This document shows, piece by piece, positions 1 through 7,077 of a stretch of 9,337 nt of DNA (positions are counted from its first letter, which is position 1; each line of letters begins with the position of its first letter). A program made the translations under genes and the position numbers. The notes beneath the pieces were generated by a model. That model did not search any database and was not told the DNA's origin. It saw only the letters and a list, made by a program, of their open reading frames with translations. The stretch comes from GCA-002282575 sp964646525 (GTDB lineage: Bacteria; Pseudomonadota; Gammaproteobacteria; Thiomicrospirales; Thiomicrospiraceae), in the NCBI GenBank assembly GCA_964646525.1, contig CAZYER010000050.1, positions 1 through 9,337 on the forward strand, given 5' to 3'.

Positions 1-36
1 TTCCCAAAGTTTACCACGATTCTCGTCAGACGTATT

Positions 37-42
37 AAAGGA
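37..42 (+). promoter_or_regulatory. Ribosome binding site of pdxH
   Basis: AAAGGA lies seven bases before the ATG at 50 and supports that start. The 49 bases before pdxH hold no gene I can recognise. They may be the 3' flank of an upstream gene or part of a promoter region cut by the window edge. Confidence 0.7.
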
Positions 43-49
43 TTTAGTT

Positions 50-694
50 ATGCCCAATCGCAACCTAGCTGACATTCGCATTCATTATCAAAAAGATGCC
101 CTAGATTGGAATAAACTAGCGGCTGATCCTCTGGTCAATTTACAACAGTGGATTAACGATGCCATTGCCGACAAACTTTATGAGCCCACCGCCATGATGC
201 TGGCTACCGTTGATGCTGAGCAACAGCCTCATGCTCGTATTGTGTTATTGAAAGACTTGGACTCTGGTTTGGTGTTTTACACCCATTACACTGGTCCCAA
301 GGGACAAGAATTGGCACACAACCCTAAAGCAGCACTGACCTTCTTTTGGCCAGAAATGGAACGACAAGTACGTGTCGAAGGCACAGTCGAAAAAGTCAGC
401 ACTGAACAATCTGACCGCTACTTTGCCAGTCGCCCCAGAGATAGCCAACTGGGTGCTTGCGCCTCGGCACAAGGGCAGGTAGTTGCCAATCGAGCCGAAT
501 TAGAGACTCACTTTGCGGATGTCGCAGCCGAGTTTGCAGGCAAATCAGTACAACGACCAGACCATTGGGGCGGCTACCGTTTAGTACCTCATCGCTTTGA
601 ATTTTGGCAAGGCAGACCCAACCGTTTACACGATCGCTTAGTATTCAAACAGCAAAGAGATGGTCACTGGGAAAGGGAGCGACTGGCTCCGTGA
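50..694 (+). CDS. pdxH: Pyridoxamine/pyridoxine 5'-phosphate oxidase
   Basis: FMN enzyme that oxidises pyridoxamine 5'-phosphate or pyridoxine 5'-phosphate to pyridoxal 5'-phosphate in the cytoplasm, the last step of vitamin B6 coenzyme synthesis and salvage. The 214-residue product has the family's usual length (E. coli 218). Visible family motifs are the FMN-binding RIVLLK (63-68), ERQVRVEG (104-111), the substrate-site YFxSRPRDSQ (124-133), WGGYR (173-177), FWQG (185-188), RLHDR (192-196) and the typical C-terminal RLAP. One deviation is AQGQ at 140-143, where many members have QS; I infer this is tolerated because the neighbouring residues fit. The ATG start has an AAAGGA site at 37-42, seven bases upstream. 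The stop overlaps the GTG start of ung, so the two are probably co-transcribed. Family assignment is secure. Confidence 0.97.
   Translation: MPNRNLADIRIHYQKDALDWNKLAADPLVNLQQWINDAIADKLYEPTAMMLATVDAEQQPHARIVLLKDLDSGLVFYTHYTGPKGQELAHNPKAALTFFWPEMERQVRVEGTVEKVSTEQSDRYFASRPRDSQLGACASAQGQVVANRAELETHFADVAAEFAGKSVQRPDHWGGYRLVPHRFEFWQGRPNRLHDRLVFKQQRDGHWERERLAP
673..679 (+). promoter_or_regulatory. Ribosome binding site of ung, inside pdxH
   Basis: AAGGGAG lies inside the last codons of pdxH, 11 bases before the GTG at 691. It favours that start over the upstream ATG. With the GTGA stop/start overlap, it points to translational coupling of ung to pdxH. Confidence 0.6.
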
Positions 695-1368
695 GTGATA
701 TTCAACTAACAGCTTCATGGCTGGAACAGTTACGAAATGAGTTTGAACAAGACTATATGAAGCAACTTAAAGCCTTTCTGCAACACGAAAAAGCGCAAGG
801 AAAGTTGATTCTACCTGCGGCAAGTCAATGGTTTGCTGCACTCAACGCCACCCCATTTGATCAAGTTAAAGTCGTCATTATTGGGCAAGACCCCTATCCT
901 ACACCAGGTCATGCGCATGGACTGTGTTTTTCTGTACAACCTCACGTGAAGCCTTTACCCAAATCTTTAATTAATATTTATCAAGAATTGGCTGATGATG
1001 TGGGGGTTCATAATCAGTCTGGTTATTTAATGCCTTGGGCAGAACAAGGAGTCTTATTACTTAACGCCGTCTTAACGGTCGAAGCAGGTACCGCCAACAG
1101 CCATCAAGGCAAGGGATGGGAGCGATTTACGGATGCTGCGATTCAAACACTCAATGAACGAAATACACACTGCGTGTTTGTATTATGGGGCGCTTACGCA
1201 CAGAAAAAAGGCGCACTCATCGACGAGCAACGCCATAGCGTGATTCGCAGTGCTCACCCCTCTCCGTTATCAGCCTATCGCGGTTTTTTTGGCAGCAAGC
1301 CTTTTTCACAAATTAACCAAGCACTGGTCGCACACCAACAAACTCCGATTGATTGGAAACTACCCTAA
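691..1368 (+). CDS. ung: Uracil-DNA glycosylase, family 1
   Basis: Removes uracil from DNA as the first step of base excision repair. I choose the GTG at 691, giving 225 residues (E. coli 229). It overlaps the pdxH stop (GTGA) and has AAGGGAG at 673-679. An in-frame ATG at 604 would add 29 residues unlike the family and overlap pdxH by 91 bases. Motifs with this numbering: GQDPY (65-69) with catalytic Asp67 and Tyr69, LLLN (122-125) with uracil-recognising Asn125, and HPSPLS (189-194) with catalytic His189. C-terminal PIDWKLP is also family-like. The residue after GQDPY is Pro, not the His of E. coli; from memory the actinobacterial (mycobacterial) enzymes share this PYPTPGHA version. Convergent with fxsA, 19 bases between the stops, with no clear terminator in the gap. 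Confidence 0.96.
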   Translation: MSDIQLTASWLEQLRNEFEQDYMKQLKAFLQHEKAQGKLILPAASQWFAALNATPFDQVKVVIIGQDPYPTPGHAHGLCFSVQPHVKPLPKSLINIYQELADDVGVHNQSGYLMPWAEQGVLLLNAVLTVEAGTANSHQGKGWERFTDAAIQTLNERNTHCVFVLWGAYAQKKGALIDEQRHSVIRSAHPSPLSAYRGFFGSKPFSQINQALVAHQQTPIDWKLP

Positions 1369-1387
1369 TTACTAAGGTCTTGTATGC

Positions 1388-1864
1388 CTAATTAAGACGA
1401 TCGTTGCGCGAATGAGACGGCGTTTTTTCTACCCACTCTCCTTCAATAATAGTACTATTGGTGCGCGTATAGCCCGACGCGCTTGCAGTGTCGTCATTGG
1501 CCACTGATGAAGCGGGATTCGATGGCGTTTTGCGACCACGTAATACTTTTTGACGCAAACTAGGCAACCACAAAAACATCGCTACCACATCACTGAGAAC
1601 ACCAGGTATGAAAAACAATATACCGACTAACAACAGCCAAGGGGTTTCTTTAATGGCTTCGACGCGTTCCGATGGTGTGGCGAAAATGCCACCCAAACTT
1701 TTCAGAGTATCGCCGGCGTCTAAAATAACCAACACCCCTAAGATCATCGCGCCCAACACCCAAGCCAGACTCCACCAAGCACCAATCGCATCCGCCAATA
1801 CAAACAGACTAAACAGATCAGCAATGAACACAAACAACACCCAACCGAGCGATAGTCTAAACAT
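1388..1864 (-). CDS. fxsA: FxsA family inner membrane protein
   Basis: Small membrane protein of the FxsA family. In E. coli, overproduced FxsA relieves the exclusion of phage T7 by the F plasmid; the normal role is unknown. I choose the ATG at 1864 (158 residues, close to the E. coli length) because GAGGA sits five bases upstream. A start at 1906 would add 14 basic residues with no better site. Hydrophobic segments are at about 6-24, 31-49 and 76-98, followed by a polar cytoplasmic-type tail. FIPGVLSD (85-92) matches the family's LPGFFTD-like motif, and IIEGEW (139-144) matches its conserved I-x-GEY-like tail. It is divergent from dsbD across about 100 bases. In E. coli fxsA and dsbD are also neighbours at a short distance and divergent, so the pairing looks ancestral. 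The symbol rests on family resemblance. Confidence 0.85.
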   Translation of the reverse strand: MFRLSLGWVLFVFIADLFSLFVLADAIGAWWSLAWVLGAMILGVLVILDAGDTLKSLGGIFATPSERVEAIKETPWLLLVGILFFIPGVLSDVVAMFLWLPSLRQKVLRGRKTPSNPASSVANDDTASASGYTRTNSTIIEGEWVEKTPSHSRNDRLN

Positions 1865-1869
1865 AGAGT

Positions 1870-1874
1870 TCCTC
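1870..1874 (-). promoter_or_regulatory. Ribosome binding site that fixes the fxsA start
   Basis: Read on the minus strand, GAGGA lies five bases before the ATG at 1864. This supports the shorter 158-residue protein over an in-frame start at 1906. Confidence 0.7.
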
Positions 1875-1903
1875 TTGTAAAAGTAGCGCCTTACACGCAT
1901 AAT
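1875..1903 (+). promoter_or_regulatory. Candidate sigma70 promoter for dsbD
   Basis: TTGTAA (1875-1880) and CATAAT (1898-1903) are separated by 17 bases: 4/6 and 5/6 matches to the -35 and -10 consensus. Transcription would start near 1910, giving a leader of about 55 bases before the dsbD ATG. The element overlaps the fxsA leader on the other strand. It was found by eye and is not proven. Confidence 0.5.
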
Positions 1904-1965
1904 CATGGCCTAATGATAACAATAAAGTCGAACGCATAGCAAAGATACGACAAGGAATTAAGCTC

Positions 1966-3831
1966 ATGAAACATCTCCTCCTCTGGTTCATGCTATTCAT
2001 GATCAGCCTAACCAGCTTATCGGGCAAAGCAAACGAAGAAGAATTTCTAGACCCTGAGGTGGCTTTCTCGGTCAGCGCATCAATGAAAGACGCCAATACC
2101 CTTTCAGCCCATTTCAAAATTGCACCCAAATACTACCTCTATCAAGAAAGACTAGCTTTTAGCATTAGTGCTGGTGACGTCCAATTGGGCAAACCCGAAT
2201 TACCCAAAGCAATCTTAAAAAATGATCCCAACTTTGGCGATGTGCTCATTTACAAAGAGAATTTCAGCGTTGACATTCCAGTACAGGGTTCTGGTAAATT
2301 CGATTTACTGGTTAAATTCCAAGGTTGTGCCGACGCTGGCTTATGCTACCCACCGCAAAAACAGATCATCACCTTAACAGCAGAAGCAGGTAGCGTCAGT
2401 CAAAACAACAGCGTTGATCGCTTTATTCAGCAGGCAAAGCAACATTCGACGGCGGCTGTCGATCAACGAGTCAACACCAACGAGCTGGTCAAAGACTTTG
2501 ACAAAGCCGCACAAGAAGACCTTTCTGAAAGTGACCGCATTGCGGGTATGTTGACGGGCGGTAATATTGGCTTAACCCTACTCTTCTTCTTTGGTGTCGG
2601 CCTATTACTGGCGTTCACACCCTGTGTCTTCCCAATGATTCCCATTTTGTCATCCATTATTGTCGGGCAAGGATCAAGCCTAACCACACGTCGCGCTTTC
2701 ACTTTGTCGTTAGTTTATGTACTAGCGATGGCCTCGACCTATACCATTGCAGGTGTACTAGCGGGTCTATTTGGTGCTAATCTGCAGGCGGCTTTCCAAA
2801 ATCCGTGGATATTAACGGCTTTCAGCATTGTTTTTGTTCTATTAGCCCTGTCTATGTTTGGCTTTTTTGAACTACAACTACCTGCCAGTGTGCAAGCTAA
2901 ACTGGCTGATATTTCTAACAAGCAACAAGGTGGCACCTTAGCAGGTGTTGCGGTGATGGGATTTTTGTCGGCTCTCATTGTCGGGCCATGTGTAGCGCCC
3001 CCACTAGCAGGTGCGCTGATTTATATCGGTCAAACGGGCGACGCCTTCTTGGGGGGTGCGGCTTTATTTGCACTGAGCATGGGTATGGGCTTGCCACTCT
3101 TGGCAGTCGGCACGGCCGCGGGCAAGTATATGCCACGTGCCGGTGGATGGATGGATGCGGTGAAAGCGGTATTTGGTGTCGCTCTGTTAGCTGTTGCCAT
3201 TTGGATGCTATCACGCATTCTGCCAGAAAGCATCATCCTGTTGCTTTGGGCGGCATTAGCCATCAGTTCAGCCATCTACTTAGGTGCTTTCGATGCGGCT
3301 ACCAGTGGCTGGCAGAAACTGTGGAAAAGTCTGGGTGTGTTACTGTTCTCATGGGGTATCTTTTTACTCATCGCGGTTGCCAGCGGGGGTAAAAGTAGTC
3401 TAACACCACTGGTGCATCTGGTTGGTAGCTCATCGTCGATCGGCAATACAGCCGTCAATGCGCATGACAATTTTCAACGCGTTGACACTGTGGCTGAGTT
3501 GGAAGCGGTGTTAAGCGAAGCGAAATCAAAGCAACAGGTGGTGATGCTCGACTTTTACGCGGATTGGTGTGTTTCCTGTAAAGAAATGGAACAATTTACC
3601 TTCACCGATACGCGTGTTTCCGGTCAAATGCTGCAAATGAAGTTGGTACAAATTGACCTGACTGACAATACAGCCGAGCATCAAGCGTTACTTAAACGCT
3701 TTGGATTGGTAGGTCCCCCTGCTATTCTGTTCTTCGATCCTAACGGCAATGAGCGTCGTGGCTTGCGCGTGGTTGGTTTTATGAAAGCTGAACCTTTTGC
3801 ACGACAATTGTCAAAAGCATTAGCGCCTTAA
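1966..3831 (+). CDS. dsbD: Thiol:disulfide interchange protein DsbD
   Basis: Inner membrane protein that carries electrons from cytoplasmic thioredoxin to periplasmic partners such as DsbC, DsbG and the cytochrome c maturation thioredoxins. The 621 residues show the full three-part structure. A signal peptide (about 1-22, likely cut near SGKA) leads into a periplasmic alpha domain with the pair Cys121/Cys127. The membrane beta domain spans about 200-472, with Cys220 in FTPCVFPMIP and Cys342 in GPCVAPPLAG. The periplasmic thioredoxin-like gamma domain spans about 505-621, with the CVSC active site at 535-538 in YADWCVSCKE. All six functional cysteines are present. The start is ATG with AAGGAA at 1952-1957, eight bases upstream. 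It is the first gene of the dsbD–aroQ–accBC–prmA block. FccA and any other c-type cytochrome would indirectly need this reducing path; that link is inference. Confidence 0.97.
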   Translation: MKHLLLWFMLFMISLTSLSGKANEEEFLDPEVAFSVSASMKDANTLSAHFKIAPKYYLYQERLAFSISAGDVQLGKPELPKAILKNDPNFGDVLIYKENFSVDIPVQGSGKFDLLVKFQGCADAGLCYPPQKQIITLTAEAGSVSQNNSVDRFIQQAKQHSTAAVDQRVNTNELVKDFDKAAQEDLSESDRIAGMLTGGNIGLTLLFFFGVGLLLAFTPCVFPMIPILSSIIVGQGSSLTTRRAFTLSLVYVLAMASTYTIAGVLAGLFGANLQAAFQNPWILTAFSIVFVLLALSMFGFFELQLPASVQAKLADISNKQQGGTLAGVAVMGFLSALIVGPCVAPPLAGALIYIGQTGDAFLGGAALFALSMGMGLPLLAVGTAAGKYMPRAGGWMDAVKAVFGVALLAVAIWMLSRILPESIILLLWAALAISSAIYLGAFDAATSGWQKLWKSLGVLLFSWGIFLLIAVASGGKSSLTPLVHLVGSSSSIGNTAVNAHDNFQRVDTVAELEAVLSEAKSKQQVVMLDFYADWCVSCKEMEQFTFTDTRVSGQMLQMKLVQIDLTDNTAEHQALLKRFGLVGPPAILFFDPNGNERRGLRVVGFMKAEPFARQLSKALAP

Positions 3832-3855
3832 TGGTTATTCTATGACTATCTCGGC

Positions 3856-3861
3856 TATAAT
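3856..3861 (+). promoter_or_regulatory. Possible -10 element upstream of aroQ
   Basis: A perfect TATAAT lies in the 60-base gap between dsbD and aroQ. The best -35 at 18 bases, TGGTTA (3832-3837), is poor, so this is only a possible extra promoter. If used, transcription would begin near 3868, giving a 24-base leader to the ATG at 3892. The upstream GTG at 3880 would then have only about 12 bases. Confidence 0.35.
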
Positions 3862-3891
3862 TAATTAACTTACTTAGACGTGAACATCAAC

Positions 3892-4332
3892 ATGGCAAAC
3901 ATATTGGTACTAAATGGTCCTAATCTCAATCTATTAGGTCGTCGCGAACCAGGTCACTATGGTCACCGAACTCTGGCCGACATCGTACAAGAACTCGAAC
4001 AGTTAGCCGATGAATTTGAAGTTCGTTTATACCATTTTCAGAGCAACTCAGAAGCCGAATTGATTAACCGCATTCACCAAGCAGTTGAGGATGAGATTAG
4101 CTTTATCATCATTAACCCAGCTGCTTTTACCCACACCAGCGTTGCGTTACGTGATGCCTTGGCGGGTGTTGCCATTCCGTTTATCGAAGTCCATCTTTCG
4201 AATGTGCATAAACGGGAGGCTTTCCGTCACCATTCGTACTTTTCCGATATCGCCGTCGGCACCATTGTTGGGCTGGGGCCGATTGGTTACGCCTTAGCAC
4301 TGCAGGCTGCCCTAGATCATTTAGACATTTAG
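3892..4332 (+). CDS. aroQ: 3-dehydroquinate dehydratase, type II
   Basis: Converts 3-dehydroquinate to 3-dehydroshikimate, the third step of the shikimate pathway to aromatic amino acids; type II enzymes are cytoplasmic dodecamers. I choose the ATG at 3892, giving 146 residues that begin MANILVLNGPNLNLLG exactly where the family begins. An in-frame GTG at 3880 would add four residues (MNIN), and neither start has a strong Shine-Dalgarno. Catalytic and binding residues: Arg18 and Tyr23 in the lid segment RREPGHYG, Asn75 in INPAAFTHTS with His81, the EVHLSN motif (99-104) with catalytic His101, and Arg112 in EAFRHHS. It lies 45 bases before accB, as in Pseudomonas and many other gammaproteobacteria, probably in one transcript with it. 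The function is secure; only the start is uncertain. Confidence 0.95.
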   Translation: MANILVLNGPNLNLLGRREPGHYGHRTLADIVQELEQLADEFEVRLYHFQSNSEAELINRIHQAVEDEISFIIINPAAFTHTSVALRDALAGVAIPFIEVHLSNVHKREAFRHHSYFSDIAVGTIVGLGPIGYALALQAALDHLDI

Positions 4333-4377
4333 AACATCACATATTCACTTATTCAATTTATTCAGAGAGAACCCCCT

Positions 4378-4836
4378 ATGGACATGCAGGATATCCGCAA
4401 ATTATTTGAATTAGCCGACAAATACCAAGTTGCTGAAGTGGAATTTAATAACGATGAAGTCAGTTTAAGAATCACACGCGCTCACCCAGTCGAAGGCGGC
4501 GTGATGATGCAAGCACCGATGATGCCTGCAACACCTGTCGCATCGGCACCTGCTGCAACACCCGCAACGCCAACCGCTCCCGTCGCTGATGCCTTACCAG
4601 CAGGCACACAAGTGAAGTCGCCTATGGTGGGTAGCTTCTATGCTGCACCAGCGCCTGGTGCAAAAAACTTTGTCGAAGTCGGTCAAAACGTCAAAGTCGG
4701 CGATACCCTATGTATTATCGAAGCCATGAAAATCATGAACCCAATTAAATCAGAAGTGAGCGGTAAAGTACTGAGTATTCTCGTAGAAAATGCCGATCCT
4801 GTCGAATACGGTCAACCCTTGTTCATTATTGGGTAA
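4378..4836 (+). CDS. accB: Biotin carboxyl carrier protein of acetyl-CoA carboxylase
   Basis: Carries the biotin that accepts carboxylate from AccC and passes it to acetyl-CoA through AccAD, forming malonyl-CoA for fatty acid synthesis. At 152 residues it is typical (E. coli 156). An N-terminal segment (1-36, MDMQDIRKLFELADKY) binds biotin carboxylase. An Ala/Pro/Thr-rich flexible linker spans about 44-75. The biotinyl domain spans about 78-152, and Lys118 in EAMKIMN is the biotinylation site. The family's 'thumb' region is also present, in SPMVGSFYAAPAPGAKNFVE (81-100). The start is the ATG at 4378 with GAGAGAA a few bases upstream. accC follows after eight bases. In E. coli AccB represses its own operon; I see no operator here that would show the same. 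Confidence 0.97.
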   Translation: MDMQDIRKLFELADKYQVAEVEFNNDEVSLRITRAHPVEGGVMMQAPMMPATPVASAPAATPATPTAPVADALPAGTQVKSPMVGSFYAAPAPGAKNFVEVGQNVKVGDTLCIIEAMKIMNPIKSEVSGKVLSILVENADPVEYGQPLFIIG

Positions 4837-4844
4837 GTAACGAT

Positions 4845-6191
4845 ATGATCAAAAAACTGCTCATTGCCAATCGTGGCGAGATTGCTTTACGTATTTTGCG
4901 TGCCTGTCGCGAACTGGGCATTAAAACCGTTGCTGTGTATTCGGAAGCTGACCGCTCACTCAAGCATGTTGGTCTAGCCGATGAAGCCGTGTGTATTGGT
5001 CCTGGTCCCTCCGCAAAAAGCTATTTAAGTGCGACGGCTATTCTCTCGGCCGCTGAAATTACTGGGGCTGATGCCATTCACCCCGGCTATGGTTTCTTAT
5101 CTGAAAACCCTGATTTTGCTGAGCGCGTTGAGGCTAGCGGCTTTATCTTTGTTGGTCCTCGTGCTGACTCTATTCGCTTGATGGGTGACAAGGTTTCTGC
5201 TATTCGCACCATGATGGCGGCTGGTGTACCGACCGTTCCCGGTTCTGGCAAGCCACTAGATGATAATGCTGAAGAAAACTACGCTATTGCCGAACGCATC
5301 GGTTATCCGGTGATCATCAAGGCTGCTGGTGGTGGTGGCGGTCGTGGTATGCGCGTTGTCTATGACAAAGAAATGCTGTTAGAGTCGATTGCACTGACCC
5401 AAAGTGAAGCGGGCATTGCCTTTAACAATCCTGAAGTTTACATGGAAAAATTTCTACAAACCCCGCGTCATATCGAAATTCAAGTATTGTCAGATGGGCA
5501 GGGTAATGCCGTGCATTTAGGTGAACGCGACTGCTCAATGCAACGCCGCCACCAAAAAGTTGTAGAAGAGGCACCAGCACCTGGTATTACAGCGGTCGAA
5601 CGTGAGTTTATTGGTAATCAATGCGCCAAAGCCTGTATCGAAATGAACTATCGCGGCGCAGGTACCTTTGAATTCCTCTACGAAAAAGGCCACTTTTATT
5701 TTATTGAAATGAATACGCGTATTCAGGTGGAGCATCCAGTTACAGAAATGGTGACTGGTATTGACTTGGTACGCACGCAAATTCAAATTGCAGCGGGCTT
5801 GCCACTGCCTTTCACGCAAGCGGATATTCAATTACGCGGTCATGCCATTGAATGTCGTGTCAATGCCGAAGATCCAACGAATAACTTTATGCCTAGCCCA
5901 GGTAAGATCACACGCGCTCACGTCCCTGGAGGTATTGGGGTACGTTGGGACTCGCATATCTACGGCGGCTATAGCGTGCCACCCACTTACGATTCAATGA
6001 TCGGCAAGCTGATTGTCCATGGTGATACCCGTGAAAGCGCACTGGCACGCATGGAAAATGCACTATCGGAAATGGTGATTGAGGGTATCAAAACCAATAT
6101 TGGGCTACAAAAAGACATTATTAGCGATGACGGCTTCCGTAAAGGCGGCGTGAATATTCACTATCTTGAGAAAAAGCTAGGAATGCATTAA
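4845..6191 (+). CDS. accC: Biotin carboxylase subunit of acetyl-CoA carboxylase
   Basis: Uses ATP and bicarbonate to carboxylate the biotin on AccB. The 448 residues match the E. coli length, and key residues fall at the same numbers: Lys116, Lys159 (start of the glycine-rich ATP loop KAAGGGGGRG), Glu201, His209, Lys238, Glu276, Glu288, Arg292, Glu296 and Arg338. Domain order is the N-terminal fold (1-110), ATP-grasp domain with its B lid (about 115-330), and C-terminal domain (about 330-446). The ERDCSMQRRHQKVVEE segment (227-242) and EMNTRIQVEHPVTE (288-301) are near-invariant in the family. The Shine-Dalgarno is weak (GGGT, about ten bases before the ATG), which fits translation coupled to accB eight bases upstream. 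The stop directly abuts the TTG start of prmA. Confidence 0.98.
   Translation: MIKKLLIANRGEIALRILRACRELGIKTVAVYSEADRSLKHVGLADEAVCIGPGPSAKSYLSATAILSAAEITGADAIHPGYGFLSENPDFAERVEASGFIFVGPRADSIRLMGDKVSAIRTMMAAGVPTVPGSGKPLDDNAEENYAIAERIGYPVIIKAAGGGGGRGMRVVYDKEMLLESIALTQSEAGIAFNNPEVYMEKFLQTPRHIEIQVLSDGQGNAVHLGERDCSMQRRHQKVVEEAPAPGITAVEREFIGNQCAKACIEMNYRGAGTFEFLYEKGHFYFIEMNTRIQVEHPVTEMVTGIDLVRTQIQIAAGLPLPFTQADIQLRGHAIECRVNAEDPTNNFMPSPGKITRAHVPGGIGVRWDSHIYGGYSVPPTYDSMIGKLIVHGDTRESALARMENALSEMVIEGIKTNIGLQKDIISDDGFRKGGVNIHYLEKKLGMH
6179..6183 (+). promoter_or_regulatory. Ribosome binding site for the TTG start of prmA
   Basis: AGGAA inside the end of accC lies eight bases before the TTG at 6192. The spacing is good, which makes the rare TTG start credible. 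Confidence 0.65.
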
Positions 6192-7073
6192 TTGTCTTGG
6201 ATTCAGCTTTACACCGAAGTGCCTAAGCGTTATGCCGAGGCGCTCTCCGATGCGTTAGAAGCCATGGGCAGTTTAGCGGTGACCTTCACCGATGCGGCGG
6301 ATAGCCCTATTTTTGAGCCGCCCATTGGTTCTACACCCATTTGGCCAGACACGCGTGTTACGGGACTCTTTGAAGCCAGTCGCGATACCGATGCGTTACT
6401 GAATCTTTTAGCTTCGCGTTGGCCACAAGTCGCTCAATTTCCTGTGCGTGTGGGGGCCCTAGAAGATAAAGACTGGGTGCGTGAATGGATGGATCAGTTT
6501 AAACCTGTTCGCTTTGGCGAACGCTTGTGGGTCGTTCCCAGTTGGTTAGCACCACCCGAACCCGAGAGTATCTACTTACTGCTCGACCCTGGTTTAGCGT
6601 TTGGTACGGGTGATCACCCCACCACAGCGCTCTGCTTAACTTGGCTATCGAATCATGACCTGAGCAATAAAACGGTAATTGATTTTGGCTGCGGTTCAGG
6701 CATTTTGGCGTGTGCTGCGGCTAAACTAGGTGCAAAACGCGTGGTTGGCACCGACATCGATCCTCAAGCGATACATGCTTCTGCACAAAATGCGCAACAA
6801 AATAAGGTACAGCTAGAGCTTTACTTGCCTGATCAAATGCCTGCTGTGAAAGCAGAAATCATCGTTGCCAATATTTTGTTTAATCCACTGAAATCACTGG
6901 CACCGCAACTCTTAACACTACTCGCACCGAATGGATTGTTGGTAATGTCAGGTATTTTAATTGGACAAGTCGAACCTTTGATCGAACATTATCAAGCACT
7001 TGGCACAAAACTTGTTAGCTCAACGGAACAAGGCGATTGGGCACAAGTGGTGCTCGCTAATGCAGAAGGATAG
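6192..7073 (+). CDS. prmA: Ribosomal protein L11 methyltransferase
   Basis: Cytoplasmic S-adenosylmethionine-dependent enzyme that trimethylates ribosomal protein L11 at several lysines and its N-terminus. At 293 residues it has the E. coli length. The N-terminal L11-recognition domain starts MSWIQLY, close to the family's MPWIQL. EDKDWVREWMDQF (91-103) and RFGERLW (107-113) form the linker and family signature. The methyltransferase domain shows GLAFGTGDHPTT (134-145), motif I VIDFGCGSGIL (162-172), the acidic end of strand 2 TDID (187-190) and VANIL (225-229). The start is TTG directly after the accC stop, with AGGAA eight bases upstream and no better in-frame start that keeps the conserved N-terminus. 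The accBC–prmA order is common in gammaproteobacteria. The short protein gene that follows starts four bases after the stop. Confidence 0.96.
   Translation: MSWIQLYTEVPKRYAEALSDALEAMGSLAVTFTDAADSPIFEPPIGSTPIWPDTRVTGLFEASRDTDALLNLLASRWPQVAQFPVRVGALEDKDWVREWMDQFKPVRFGERLWVVPSWLAPPEPESIYLLLDPGLAFGTGDHPTTALCLTWLSNHDLSNKTVIDFGCGSGILACAAAKLGAKRVVGTDIDPQAIHASAQNAQQNKVQLELYLPDQMPAVKAEIIVANILFNPLKSLAPQLLTLLAPNGLLVMSGILIGQVEPLIEHYQALGTKLVSSTEQGDWAQVVLANAEG
7065..7070 (+). promoter_or_regulatory. Ribosome binding site for the small periplasmic protein
   Basis: GAAGGA sits seven bases before the ATG at 7078, inside the end of prmA. It decides for the 131-residue start that places a signal peptide at the N-terminus. 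Confidence 0.65.
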
Positions 7074-7077
7074 GATT

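Noticed and set aside
1369..1387. Terminator between the converging ung and fxsA genes
   Set aside because: The gap of 19 bases holds no stem with a T-run; termination, if any, must lie inside the coding regions or be factor-dependent.
2988..3392. A 134-residue open frame within dsbD, and long minus-strand frames in dsbD and accC
   Set aside because: They overlap conserved domains of dsbD and accC in other frames, show Cys- and Arg-rich unstructured translations, and have no convincing ribosome binding site.
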